Assembly: GCF_000192475.1 (NCBI RefSeq)
Contig: NZ_AEYW01000023.1
Location: forward strand, 1 to 64,000
Origin: Ruegeria conchae
GTDB lineage: Bacteria > Pseudomonadota > Alphaproteobacteria > Rhodobacterales > Rhodobacteraceae
Direction of reading: 5' to 3'
Length of the DNA: 64,000 bases
Part shown: positions 37,879 to 46,220 of the stretch, in pieces
Layout of the letters: every line of letters begins with the position of its first letter
Position numbering within the stretch: position 1 is the first letter of the stretch
Program-made: the position numbers and the translations under genes
The notes under the pieces: generated by a model
Seen by the model: the letters and a program-made list of their open reading frames with translations, nothing else
Database searches by the model: none
Told to the model about the DNA's origin: nothing

Positions 37879-38179
37879 ATTACATCCTCCAGAAGAGTTT
37901 CGTCTGTGCTCTCGTCGAAACCAAGGTAACGTAATGCTGTTGAAAATCCAGCAATCACATTGAGTGCATTTTCCACCGACTCAACCAATTGGAAGTCTTT
38001 GCAAATTAAGCAAGGCGCCTTGGTCTCATAATGCTGTCGCCAATACGTCGAGACTTTTGAGCAATCTATGAGTTCAATAAGTTTCTGATCCCGCAGGCGC
38101 AGCGAATGTCAGGAGAGAGGGCTGCAACTGCAGCATGGCAATGGTATGACGAACGTCCGAATAGGCCATTCCAAGAAAT

Positions 38180-38368
38180 TCATGCTCCTCGCAAAAGCCA
38201 GTCGCTGTCTCTGGCGGTGAAGTGTGTTCTAAGGCGTAATTCCAGAACAGCAAAATCTGCCTCGCGAAGGTACTCCGACGCGTCATCTGCCGATTTAAAG
38301 AACTGTGCATTGTCTTTGAACATTCGGTCATTGCTCGTGGGAAAATACTTGTCGGCGTTCTCTGCCAT
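38180..38368 (-). CDS. Possible small hypothetical protein or gene fragment
   Basis: A 62-codon frame whose peptide (AENADKYFPTSNDRMF, then SADDASEYLREADFAVLELRL) looks like real protein, but it has no clear ribosome binding site. After its stop, a second frame continues with plausible sequence to 38074. This pattern fits a frameshifted remnant as well as a small gene. No family recognised. Confidence 0.3.
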   Translation of the reverse strand: MAENADKYFPTSNDRMFKDNAQFFKSADDASEYLREADFAVLELRLRTHFTARDSDWLLRGA

Positions 38369-38701
38369 GGCGTTTCGACGCGTACGGTCGTTTGCATAAA
38401 CTCAAAAGGTGTTGGGAAATCATCTTTTGACAACGCGCTACTCACATTTCTTGGTTTTGCATTGAGACCGCAGCCTCAACCGAACCGTGTTCAGACGGTA
38501 TGGCAATCTCTGGCAATCAAAGTTGGTGCAACTAATGCTTCGGGTGGAAGAAACTCTAATCTGAATGACTGCTTTCCAAGATTCGCATCTGGATTTCGCA
38601 TCCACAGTGAATGTCTGCTCCCAGCCCAACCTTTCAAGCAAATTGAATTAGTCAACGTCCCAAGTATTGGGCTTTGGCAGCTGAAGTCCTCCATTTGAGA
38701 C

Positions 38702-38753
38702 AATGGCAAACTTATGAGCTCGAAATGGCAATCCCTAGGGCCAAAATGGCAAT
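38702..38753 (+). repeat. Three AATGGCAA repeats at 21-22-bp spacing
   Basis: AATGGCAA begins at 38702, 38724 and 38745, about two helical turns apart, so all face the same side of DNA. The second and third extend to AATGGCAAT. No replication gene is next to it, so an origin role is not supported. Confidence 0.6.
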
Positions 38754-38769
38754 ACTATGGGTACGTGTA

Positions 38770-38793
38770 AAATGACCCATAGTTTGCCCATTT
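38770..38793 (+). repeat. 24-bp repeat, left copy
   Basis: This 24-mer (begins AAATGACCC, ends GCCCATTT) is the exact reverse complement of 49369-49392. It lies between the AT-rich segment and the 3' end of the exonuclease gene. Confidence 0.85.
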
Positions 38794-38972
38794 GACCTCA
38801 TGTAACTCATTGTTTTTACTATGACCCATATTTGAATGTTACTCTTTGGCGTCCATAAAATACACATAGCATGTACATTAAATCTAAGTACTATTTGTCA
38901 TGAAATTTGAGCCCTCAGTTTGAGCTGATGGTTGTTTTGATGCCTTACGGCCCACGAAGTCGCCCTCTCGCA

Positions 38973-39590
38973 TCACTGAAAATCAAAGACCAACTGCTGT
39001 GAGGCATTCAGCAGCCTGATTTTTCGCCCCATTGATGCTTCAGCTTTCAAAGTAACTTCGGCAGCAGCACGTGCATCTTCTCCGGCATCATGGTGCTTGA
39101 ATTGAAGCCCTAACACCTCTTTAAGATTGGCCAGACCATGCCCACCATTGCCCCGCAACTCCGGCCAGGCTTGGCGAGCGATGGCAACGCTGTTTGACCA
39201 TACCGATTTCAACACTTGAAGTCCTGCAAGTCGGCACGCTGCATCAAAGGTTTTCTCATCGAAACGGCTATGTTGAATAAGCGGATATGCTTCAAGAACC
39301 GGACGCAGGTCAGGCAATACTTCTGCAAATTCGGGGGAGTTTTTGACCGTTGCAGCATCAATCCCATGCAACCGCGTATTGCCTGCGGCGAATGGCGTGC
39401 GGGGATCGATATAGGTGCTGTAAGTCGCAATTGAGTTGTCAAACCCAACAAAAGCGAGGCCAATTTGACAGATGCTCGCGATATCGTACCCGGCAGTCTC
39501 GACGTCCACAGCTATGAACCTGAGATTGTCGCTCAGTGGTTCGACCTGATTGAAACAGGTTGGTAAAGACAAAGATGTAGCATTGACCAT
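38973..39590 (-). CDS. DEDDh-type 3'-5' exonuclease (DnaQ/RNase T fold)
   Basis: A 205-aa exonuclease-domain protein. Motif I FIAVDVETAGYD (about residues 23-34) has the D and E. Motif II is HSRFDEKTFDAA (about 112-123), and motif III HHDAGEDARAAAE has H and D (about 172-184). It could act in DNA repair or RNA trimming; there is no BRCT or WYL domain to specify. ATG 39590 is an inference: upstream codons to 39794 look non-coding and there is no strong ribosome binding site. Confidence 0.8.
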   Translation of the reverse strand: MVNATSLSLPTCFNQVEPLSDNLRFIAVDVETAGYDIASICQIGLAFVGFDNSIATYSTYIDPRTPFAAGNTRLHGIDAATVKNSPEFAEVLPDLRPVLEAYPLIQHSRFDEKTFDAACRLAGLQVLKSVWSNSVAIARQAWPELRGNGGHGLANLKEVLGLQFKHHDAGEDARAAAEVTLKAEASMGRKIRLLNASQQLVFDFQ

Positions 39591-39937
39591 GAGAACGATT
39601 TTCACACGCTTACTGACTGATGCAAAGCTCGACCAGCAGCTGAGCAAAGCAGCCAGGCTTCTTTTCCAGACCACGCAGCACATGATAGCAGTCATTGGTA
39701 CAGGTTGTAGCGAACAGCGGAAGAGAGCCCACACCGGACCTCTTGATTTTGTGCTGCGCACGCTCGCAGCATGAATTTCTCTGCACACGCGCATTTATTG
39801 GTGACGCATCGCGGCGAGAAAACCGGCCATTCAATCAGATTGAACTTCGTTCCTGATCCCGGACACCGGGGCAAACTACCCGTGCCCAGGAAAGGCGCAT
39901 GGAATGGGACAATCGAGACGGGCGTTCATAGATGAGT
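39591..39937. other. Gene-free 347-bp segment
   Basis: No supported gene or repeat was seen between the exonuclease and the LysR gene. The short frames overlapping here have unlikely composition. Confidence 0.45.
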
Positions 39938-40840
39938 TCAAACCCGCAGGGTTCTAGGCCGGCCCATATCGCCGCGATCATTTTCAGCCCGCAACCAGTC
40001 CAGGAATGCCTCGGCCCCTTGAGACATCTGCCGATCCGTGAAAACGACAAAGTAACCCGCGTTCTCAACTCTGATGTCAGACAATCTGACAAGCGTTCCA
40101 TCGCCAAATTCCGGCGCGACCAGATCATCCCACAGGGCGATCCCCTGGCCATCCACCACCGCCTGAACGCGGCTGTTGGAATCCGGGATGGTCAGGCTGG
40201 ACCGGCTGGGGGCGTAAGGTAGCCCTGCTGCTGCGTGCCAGGCCTTCCACCCCGCATCGCCGGAGCTGTCCCCCAAGAGCGGAAGCTGCCTGACCGCCTC
40301 GGCCAGTCCAAGCTGCCTTACCTGCTCTGCGACTGCGCGGTTGGCAGTTGGAACGGCAGGCAGGGACAGAAGAAGTTCGCTTTTGTGACCCTTCCAGCCG
40401 CCTATTCCCCAGAGGACAGCCATGTCCACCCTGACGCTCTTCAGCATGTCCATAGAACTGATGGGTTCGATCCGCAGGCTGATACCGGGATTGGCCTCGA
40501 AAAAGCGAGTTAGCCTTGGCGATAACCACCGCGACGAGAAGTAGGTCAGTGCGCCAACGGTCACGGCACCTGAGGCCGAGCCGCGCAGGTCTTCGATTTC
40601 ACGGTCGATCTGGCTCAGGGCCGTTTGGGACACATGCCACAACCTGCGCCCTTCTTCGGTCAGTTCCAGTTTTGCGTGCACCCGCTCGAACAGGCGAAAG
40701 CCGAGTTCGGCTTCAAGCTTGCCCACCTGGTAACTGATCGACCCTTTTGACTGATGCACCTCGTCCGCCGCCTTGGTCATCGACAGATTGCGGGCAACGG
40801 CATCAAAGGTCTTGAGGGCATCATAAGAACGAAAGCGCAT
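39938..40840 (-). CDS. LysR-family transcriptional regulator (GcvA-like)
   Basis: A 300-aa LTTR. HTH: YDALKTFDAVARNLSMTKAADEVHQSKGSISYQVGKLEAELGFRLFERV (residues ~5-54), then a periplasmic-binding-like effector domain. It most resembles GcvA-type LTTRs. It is divergent from the GcvT-family gene 152 bp away, with a palindrome in the intergenic region, so it likely controls that operon. Confidence 0.92.
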   Translation of the reverse strand: MRFRSYDALKTFDAVARNLSMTKAADEVHQSKGSISYQVGKLEAELGFRLFERVHAKLELTEEGRRLWHVSQTALSQIDREIEDLRGSASGAVTVGALTYFSSRWLSPRLTRFFEANPGISLRIEPISSMDMLKSVRVDMAVLWGIGGWKGHKSELLLSLPAVPTANRAVAEQVRQLGLAEAVRQLPLLGDSSGDAGWKAWHAAAGLPYAPSRSSLTIPDSNSRVQAVVDGQGIALWDDLVAPEFGDGTLVRLSDIRVENAGYFVVFTDRQMSQGAEAFLDWLRAENDRGDMGRPRTLRV

Positions 40841-40871
40841 GGGTATTGTCTAATTTTTTCGAACGACTTGT

Positions 40872-40889
40872 GCAAATCATTAGATTTGC
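40872..40889. promoter_or_regulatory. LysR-type operator palindrome
   Basis: GCAAATCATTAGATTTGC has 7-bp complementary arms around ATTA. Related ATTAGA half-sites occur nearby: CTAAT at 40850 and CTAAATCTAAT at 40914. It lies in the divergent region between the LysR gene and the six-gene operon. Confidence 0.65.
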
Positions 40890-40992
40890 GCCAAGCCCAC
40901 CTGGCCCAATACACTAAATCTAATGCGTGGCACCCATCTGTCCTTGTCGAAGATCACCCGCAGGCGTCTAACAACTCTGAACGGTGAATTTC

Positions 40993-42204
40993 ATGACAAC
41001 TGACCTCTCCCACACCCGTTACGCGGTCAAAGCCTTCAAGAACATTGGCGAGCGCCCGCGCGAACTGACCCGCACAATGCCGCCCCATCCGTTGAGCTAT
41101 ATGGAGCTGCCTTTTGATCCTGAATACACGCTCTACAATTCGCGCCTGACACCAGAAAAGCTCGACACAGCCACGGATGACGAGATGTATTGGGCCGTGC
41201 GCACCAACGTCATCTTTCGCCACACCGGCGAGTTGCCAATTGAGATCAGCGGGCCGGATGCGGAAACGCTGCTGAACAAGGTTTTCACCCGGAGTGTTAG
41301 CAAGGTGAAACCGGGCCGCTGCTCCTATCAATTCGCCTGTTACCACGATGGCGGCATGATCACCGATGGCGTGCTGTTGCGGCTGTCGCAGGACAGGTTC
41401 TGGATGGCGCAGGCCGACGGCGACCTGTTCAGCTGGTACAAGGCCCACGCCGAGGGGCTGGACGTGAAAATCCACGATCCGAATGTCTGGGTCAGCCAGA
41501 TACAGGGGCCACGTTCGCTGGAACTGCTGGCCACCGTGCTTGATGGCCCCATGCCCGATCCATTCCGCTATTTCGATTGCGCTGAGGTCTCCATCGCGGG
41601 CCAGACCTGCTGGATCAGCCGCTCGGGCTTCACCAACGAGCTGGGGTGGGAGGTCTACCTGCTGCCCGACACCGACATCCCCGCCATCGGCGACCGGATC
41701 ATGGAGGTCGGTGCGGCATTCGGCATTCTGCTGACCGGAACGCCGGTGTTCCGCGCGCGGCGGATCGAGGCCGGGTTGCTCAACGCTGGGTCAGATTTCG
41801 GAGCCGAGACGACGCCGTTTGAGGCAGGGCTTGGCGGTTTTGTCGAATTTGAAGATCGTGACTTTGTTGGCCGCAAAGCACTGGAGGCCGCCGATAAATC
41901 CTGCCGCACCTGGGGCATGCGTGTGTCCGGCGGCGTGGCGCAGCTTGGACGCGTCATGACCATTGATGGAAAAGATGTTGGCCGTGTCTGTTCCTCGGGC
42001 TATTCGCCGTATCAGGGCTGTGGTGTTTGCATCGTGCGCATGGACGACCCCGCACAGGGTCCGGGCACACAGGTCGATGTGCTCTGCGCCGATGGGTCCA
42101 CCCAGAGCGGTGAGCTCTGCACCCTGCCGATGTACGACGCCGACCGGCTCATTCCGCGCGGCAAATTGGTGGATATCCCGACCAAACCGATCGCGGCGGA
42201 ATGA
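40993..42204 (+). CDS. GcvT-fold tetrahydrofolate-dependent methyltransferase/demethylase
   Basis: A 403-aa aminomethyltransferase (GcvT/DmdA) family protein. It has the family core WAVRTNVIFRHTGELPIEISGPDAETLL (about residues 64-91) and WISRSGFTNELGWEVYLLPDTDIP (about 203-226), followed by the C-terminal GcvT_C domain. Members transfer one-carbon groups from glycine, DMSP or methoxy groups to THF. It is not the standard DmdA sequence I know, and its substrate is undetermined. It heads the operon. ATG 40993 is preceded by GGTGA; GTG 40984 is an alternative. Confidence 0.82.
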   Translation: MTTDLSHTRYAVKAFKNIGERPRELTRTMPPHPLSYMELPFDPEYTLYNSRLTPEKLDTATDDEMYWAVRTNVIFRHTGELPIEISGPDAETLLNKVFTRSVSKVKPGRCSYQFACYHDGGMITDGVLLRLSQDRFWMAQADGDLFSWYKAHAEGLDVKIHDPNVWVSQIQGPRSLELLATVLDGPMPDPFRYFDCAEVSIAGQTCWISRSGFTNELGWEVYLLPDTDIPAIGDRIMEVGAAFGILLTGTPVFRARRIEAGLLNAGSDFGAETTPFEAGLGGFVEFEDRDFVGRKALEAADKSCRTWGMRVSGGVAQLGRVMTIDGKDVGRVCSSGYSPYQGCGVCIVRMDDPAQGPGTQVDVLCADGSTQSGELCTLPMYDADRLIPRGKLVDIPTKPIAAE

Positions 42205-43820
42205 CGATGTATGACATGAACCTCACCACCTCGCACTTCCCGGCGCAGAATGATGCGGAAATCCGCGACATCACGGTTGGCGGGTTGCTGCGAGAGGTAG
42301 CAGCCAGTCATCCGGATGCCGTGGGGATGGTGGATGTCGCGGAGAGCGGTTACTGTGGCCAGTCATGGACCTACGCGGAGATACTGGCACAGGCCGAGAG
42401 CCTTGCCGAGGCCCTCGCCACCCGGTTCGAAGTTGGTGACAGGGTCGTCGTCTGGGCACCCAATATCCCCCAGTGGATTTTCATGGAATATGCCTGCGGC
42501 ATGGCGGGGCTGGTTCTGGTTACAGCCAATCCGTCTTTTCAGGCCTCCGAGCTCAAATATGTGCTGGAACAATCAGGGGCTGTCGGACTGTTCATGGTGG
42601 ACGGGTACCGAGGCAATCCGATGGCTGAGATTGCGCGCGAGGCGACAAAAGGCAACACGCGCCTGCGCGAGGTCGTCAATCTGGAATGCGAGGATGCTCT
42701 CTACGCCCATGGTGAGCGACCCGCCATCCTGCCAGATGTCCAGCCGGATGATGCTGCGCAGATCCAGTACACCTCGGGAACAACAGGATTTCCAAAGGGC
42801 GCGGTGCTCAGCCACAAGAACCTGGTGAACAACGCGCGGCTTTTCTGCGCACGCAAACAGGTTGGGCCGCACTCAGTCTGGGCCAACTTCATGCCGCTCT
42901 TTCACACGGCGGGCTGTGCCACTGGGGCGCTCGGATGCCTTCAGGCCGCGTGCAAGATGCTGCTGATCAAGCGTTTTGATGCCGATGTCTTTGCGCGATT
43001 GATCGAGGAACAGGGCGTCACAACCTGTTTCGCCGTTCCCACCATGTTGTTCAACCTGCTGGAATCCCTCGAACAAACCCCGCGCGACATGTCTTTACTT
43101 GAGGTTATCACGACGGGCGGAGCGCCTGTGCCACCCGATCTGGTTCGCCGGGTGCGGGACCGATTGGGCTGTCACTTGCTCAGCGCGTTTGGGCAGACGG
43201 AACACAGCCCGATGATCTGCCTGAACCCGGTCGAAGCAACGCTTAAACAGATCATGGAAACCGCAGGCCCGCCCTTGCCGCAGACCGAGGTGTCGATCCG
43301 CTCTCCAGAGGACAACCGCGTGCTCCCAATAGGTGAAGTCGGCGAAATATGCGCGCGATCCTACGCTGTGGTGATCGGATACAATGACAATCCAGAAGCA
43401 ACCGCCGCCGCTATCGACGCAGACGGCTGGCTGCATACCGGCGATCTGGGAACGATGGATGCTCAAGGTTTCGTGCGGGTGACGGGTCGTGTGAAGGACA
43501 TGATCATACGCGGCGGTGAAAACCACTTCCCGGCCGAGATCGAAGCGGTGTTGGTGACCCACCGCAACGTCGCTCAGGTGGCCGTGGTCGGCCTGCCGGA
43601 TGAGAAATGGGGAGAGGTGATCGCGGCATTCATCCTGTCCGACCAACCCCTCGACGTGGCTGATTTGCGCACCCACTGCCGGGCGCATCTGTCCGCGCAG
43701 AAAACGCCATCGGTCTGGGTGCGTGTGCCGGACTTCCCGCTGACAGGCTCTGGCAAGGTGCAGAGATTCGCTATTCGTGAGAAGTTCCTCGCAGGTAACT
43801 ACGGAGAGGTTCTGCAATGA
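42201..43820 (+). CDS. Acyl-CoA ligase (class I adenylate-forming), copy 1
   Basis: A 539-aa AMP-dependent synthetase. P-loop YTSGTTGFPKGAVLSH (about residues 190-205), FMPLFHTAGC, AFGQTEHSP, GWLHTGDLG and RVKDMIIRGGENHFPAEIE (about 430-448), with the C-terminal lysine in TGSGKVQRF. It activates a carboxylic acid to its CoA thioester. It overlaps the previous gene by ATGA. It begins MYDMNLTTS near its start, almost the same as the second ligase. Confidence 0.92.
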   Translation: MTMYDMNLTTSHFPAQNDAEIRDITVGGLLREVAASHPDAVGMVDVAESGYCGQSWTYAEILAQAESLAEALATRFEVGDRVVVWAPNIPQWIFMEYACGMAGLVLVTANPSFQASELKYVLEQSGAVGLFMVDGYRGNPMAEIAREATKGNTRLREVVNLECEDALYAHGERPAILPDVQPDDAAQIQYTSGTTGFPKGAVLSHKNLVNNARLFCARKQVGPHSVWANFMPLFHTAGCATGALGCLQAACKMLLIKRFDADVFARLIEEQGVTTCFAVPTMLFNLLESLEQTPRDMSLLEVITTGGAPVPPDLVRRVRDRLGCHLLSAFGQTEHSPMICLNPVEATLKQIMETAGPPLPQTEVSIRSPEDNRVLPIGEVGEICARSYAVVIGYNDNPEATAAAIDADGWLHTGDLGTMDAQGFVRVTGRVKDMIIRGGENHFPAEIEAVLVTHRNVAQVAVVGLPDEKWGEVIAAFILSDQPLDVADLRTHCRAHLSAQKTPSVWVRVPDFPLTGSGKVQRFAIREKFLAGNYGEVLQ

Positions 43821-44608
43821 GCGTTCGCGTCGAAAAGGATGGTCCGGTCTGGACCATCATCCACTCCCGCCCTGAGGCTCGCAATGCCATGGATCCGGAA
43901 AGTGCCACTGCACTTTTTGAGGCGTTCCAGTCGTTTGACGCGGACGTCACCGCCAGCGTTGTAGTGTTCTGGGGCGAAGGCGGTGCCTTTTGCGCCGGGT
44001 GGGATTTGAAGCATGCAGCCTCCCTTGCCGGGGCCGAGGCGCTTGATCCGTTCGACTTTCCCGATGAGGGTGAGCCGCCGATGGCGGCCATGGGACCCAG
44101 CCGGTTGGAGCTCAGCAAACCGGTGATCGCCGCTGTGGCCGGGCCTGCCGTGGCGGGTGGCATGGAACTGGCGCTTTGGTGCGATATCCGGGTGATGGAA
44201 GAAACCGCCTTCATGGGGGTCTACTGCCGCCGTTGGGGTATTCCATTGATCGACGGTGGCACGGTGCGCCTGCCGCGTCTGGTGGGTGAAGGCTGCGCGA
44301 TGGACCTGATCCTGACCGGTCGCCGCGTCGATGCGGAAGAGGCACTGCGAATTGGGCTGTGCGAATACGTCGTGCCTGAAGGCGACGCGCGAACCAAGGC
44401 CGAAGCGCTGGCCCATGACATCGCCCGTTTCCCCCAAAGCTGCATGCGCGCAGATCGCCGGTCTGTGCGGGCACAGCACGGGTTAACTGAACGTGACGCT
44501 CTTCGACAGGAATGGAAGGGCAGCAAGGCCGAGGTCACCAAAGGTGTCCAAGGCGCCACCCGGTTTGCCAGCGGCAAGGGCCGTGGCGGTGATTTCAGCG
44601 ATGTATGA
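43817..44608 (+). CDS. Enoyl-CoA hydratase/isomerase family protein, copy 1
   Basis: A 263-aa crotonase-fold enzyme. Oxyanion-hole segments are AFCAGWDLKHAAS (about 56-68) and GPAVAGGMELALWCDI (about 112-127). The catalytic glutamates of classic hydratases are not both in standard positions, so it could be a hydratase, isomerase or lyase. It overlaps the first ligase by 4 bp and the second ligase by 8 bp. Confidence 0.9.
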   Translation: MSVRVEKDGPVWTIIHSRPEARNAMDPESATALFEAFQSFDADVTASVVVFWGEGGAFCAGWDLKHAASLAGAEALDPFDFPDEGEPPMAAMGPSRLELSKPVIAAVAGPAVAGGMELALWCDIRVMEETAFMGVYCRRWGIPLIDGGTVRLPRLVGEGCAMDLILTGRRVDAEEALRIGLCEYVVPEGDARTKAEALAHDIARFPQSCMRADRRSVRAQHGLTERDALRQEWKGSKAEVTKGVQGATRFASGKGRGGDFSDV

Positions 44609-46205
44609 TTTGACCCTCACCACCTCCCGTGCTCCTGCCCAGTCCGACATGGAGACGCGCGAGATCACCATCGGTGCATTGCTGCGTGAGGTTGCTGCGG
44701 CGCGCCCGGATGCCGAGGCCTTGGTCGAAGTCATGCAGGACGGATCAGAAGGGCAGCGCTGGACCTATGCCGAACTGCTGGCCGAGGCCGAGCGACTTGC
44801 GCTGGCGCTGTCCAGTCGTTTTGCGCCCGGTGAACGGGTAGTGATCTGGTCACCCAACAGCCCAGAATGGGTGTTGATGGAATATGCCTGTTCGCTGTCA
44901 GGGCTGGTTCTGGTCACCGCGAACCCAGCCTTTCAGGCGCGCGAACTGGCCTATGTGCTGGAACAATCCGGCGCGGTTGCCCTGTTCCTTGTCGAGGAAT
45001 TCCGCGGCAACCCAATGGGCCGGATTGGAGCTGAGGTCGTGACCGACATCGCTGCCATCCGCGAAGTCACAGATATGGAAAGTGACGCGTTCTTTGCACA
45101 GGGCACCCGCCCGCCTGCCTTGCCCGAAGTTGCCCCGGGCGACGCTGCGATGATCCAATATACGTCCGGCACAACAGGTTTTCCCAAGGGTGCTGTTCTC
45201 AGCCATCGCGGATTGGTCAACAATGCACGCTTCTACGCGTCCCGCTGCGGCGCGACCGAGACGACCACATGGGTCAACATCATGCCGATGTTCCACACCT
45301 CAGGCTGTGGCATGGTCACTCTGGGCTGCTTGCAAGCCGGGTGCAAAATGGTGCTGGTCAGCCTGTTTGACCCGAACATCGTGCTGGATCAGTTGGAAGC
45401 GAGCGGCGCTGACATCATCCTTGGCGTACCGACCATGGTGGTGGCGCTTCTCGACGCGCAAGAGGCGCGTCCGCGAAACCTCTCAGCCCTGAAGCTTGTC
45501 AGCTGCGGCGGATCAATGGTGGCGCCCGAATTGGTGCGCCGGGTCGAGGCGCTGATGGGGGCCGGATTTTCAACGCTCTATGGCCAGACCGAGCATTGCC
45601 CGGTAATCACGCAACACCATTTGTCAGACAGTATTGACGACATCTGCAACACGGCTGGCCAGCCGGTTGCGCAAACCGAGGTCTCGATCCGCAGTGTCGA
45701 TGACAATAGCGTTGTCGCCGTCGGAGAGGTCGGGGAAATCTGTGCCCGCGGCCCCTGCGTCATGCTGGAATACAACGACAACCCCAAGGCCACGTCCGAG
45801 ACCGTCGACGCGATGGGTTGGCTGCACACCGGCGATCTGGGCCGGATGGATGCGCGCGGCTACGTCACCGTCACTGGCCGCGTCAAGGAGATGATCATCC
45901 GCGGCGGCGAGAACCATTTCCCGGCCGAGATCGAGAACTGCCTATTGGAACACGCGAGCGTGGCCGAGGTCGCCGTTGTCGGCCTGCCGGACCCGAAATG
46001 GGGCGAGGTTATCGGCGCCTTCCTCCGCGGCACTGAACCGCTCGACAAGACCGCGCTGCATGCCCATTGCCGCGCAAACATGTCCCCGCAGAAAACCCCG
46101 AATATCTGGGTGCAGGTCGAGGTTTTCCCTCTGACCGGCTCGGGCAAGATCCAGAAATTCATCCTCCGCGACCGGTTTGTCGCCGGGGACTTCACCGAAC
46201 TTTGA
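44601..46205 (+). CDS. Acyl-CoA ligase (class I adenylate-forming), copy 2
   Basis: A 534-aa paralogue of the first ligase: YTSGTTGFPKGAVLSH, MPMFHTSGCG, LYGQTEHCP, GWLHTGDLG, RVKEMIIRGGENHFPAEIE and TGSGKIQKF. ATG 44601 lies 8 bp inside the end of the hydratase gene and begins MYDLTLTTS as in copy 1, so the longer frame to 44493 is rejected. The two ligases are clearly related by duplication. Confidence 0.92.
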   Translation: MYDLTLTTSRAPAQSDMETREITIGALLREVAAARPDAEALVEVMQDGSEGQRWTYAELLAEAERLALALSSRFAPGERVVIWSPNSPEWVLMEYACSLSGLVLVTANPAFQARELAYVLEQSGAVALFLVEEFRGNPMGRIGAEVVTDIAAIREVTDMESDAFFAQGTRPPALPEVAPGDAAMIQYTSGTTGFPKGAVLSHRGLVNNARFYASRCGATETTTWVNIMPMFHTSGCGMVTLGCLQAGCKMVLVSLFDPNIVLDQLEASGADIILGVPTMVVALLDAQEARPRNLSALKLVSCGGSMVAPELVRRVEALMGAGFSTLYGQTEHCPVITQHHLSDSIDDICNTAGQPVAQTEVSIRSVDDNSVVAVGEVGEICARGPCVMLEYNDNPKATSETVDAMGWLHTGDLGRMDARGYVTVTGRVKEMIIRGGENHFPAEIENCLLEHASVAEVAVVGLPDPKWGEVIGAFLRGTEPLDKTALHAHCRANMSPQKTPNIWVQVEVFPLTGSGKIQKFILRDRFVAGDFTEL

Positions 46206-46220
46206 AAGGCAGGACACGCC

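Larger units (their letters stand above)
37879..38972. other. AT-rich, gene-poor 1.1-kb segment
   Basis: Composition shifts to AT-rich compared with both flanks, most strongly at 38700-38940. The only open frame with natural composition is 38180-38368 (listed). It holds the AATGGCAA repeats (38702-38753), a partial direct repeat of ATGACCCATA (38773 and 38821), and the left copy of the 24-bp inverted repeat. Confidence 0.5.

Noticed and set aside
38074-38445. 123-codon minus-strand open frame
   Set aside because: The shorter frame 38180-38368 has more natural composition; this one shows no ribosome binding site.
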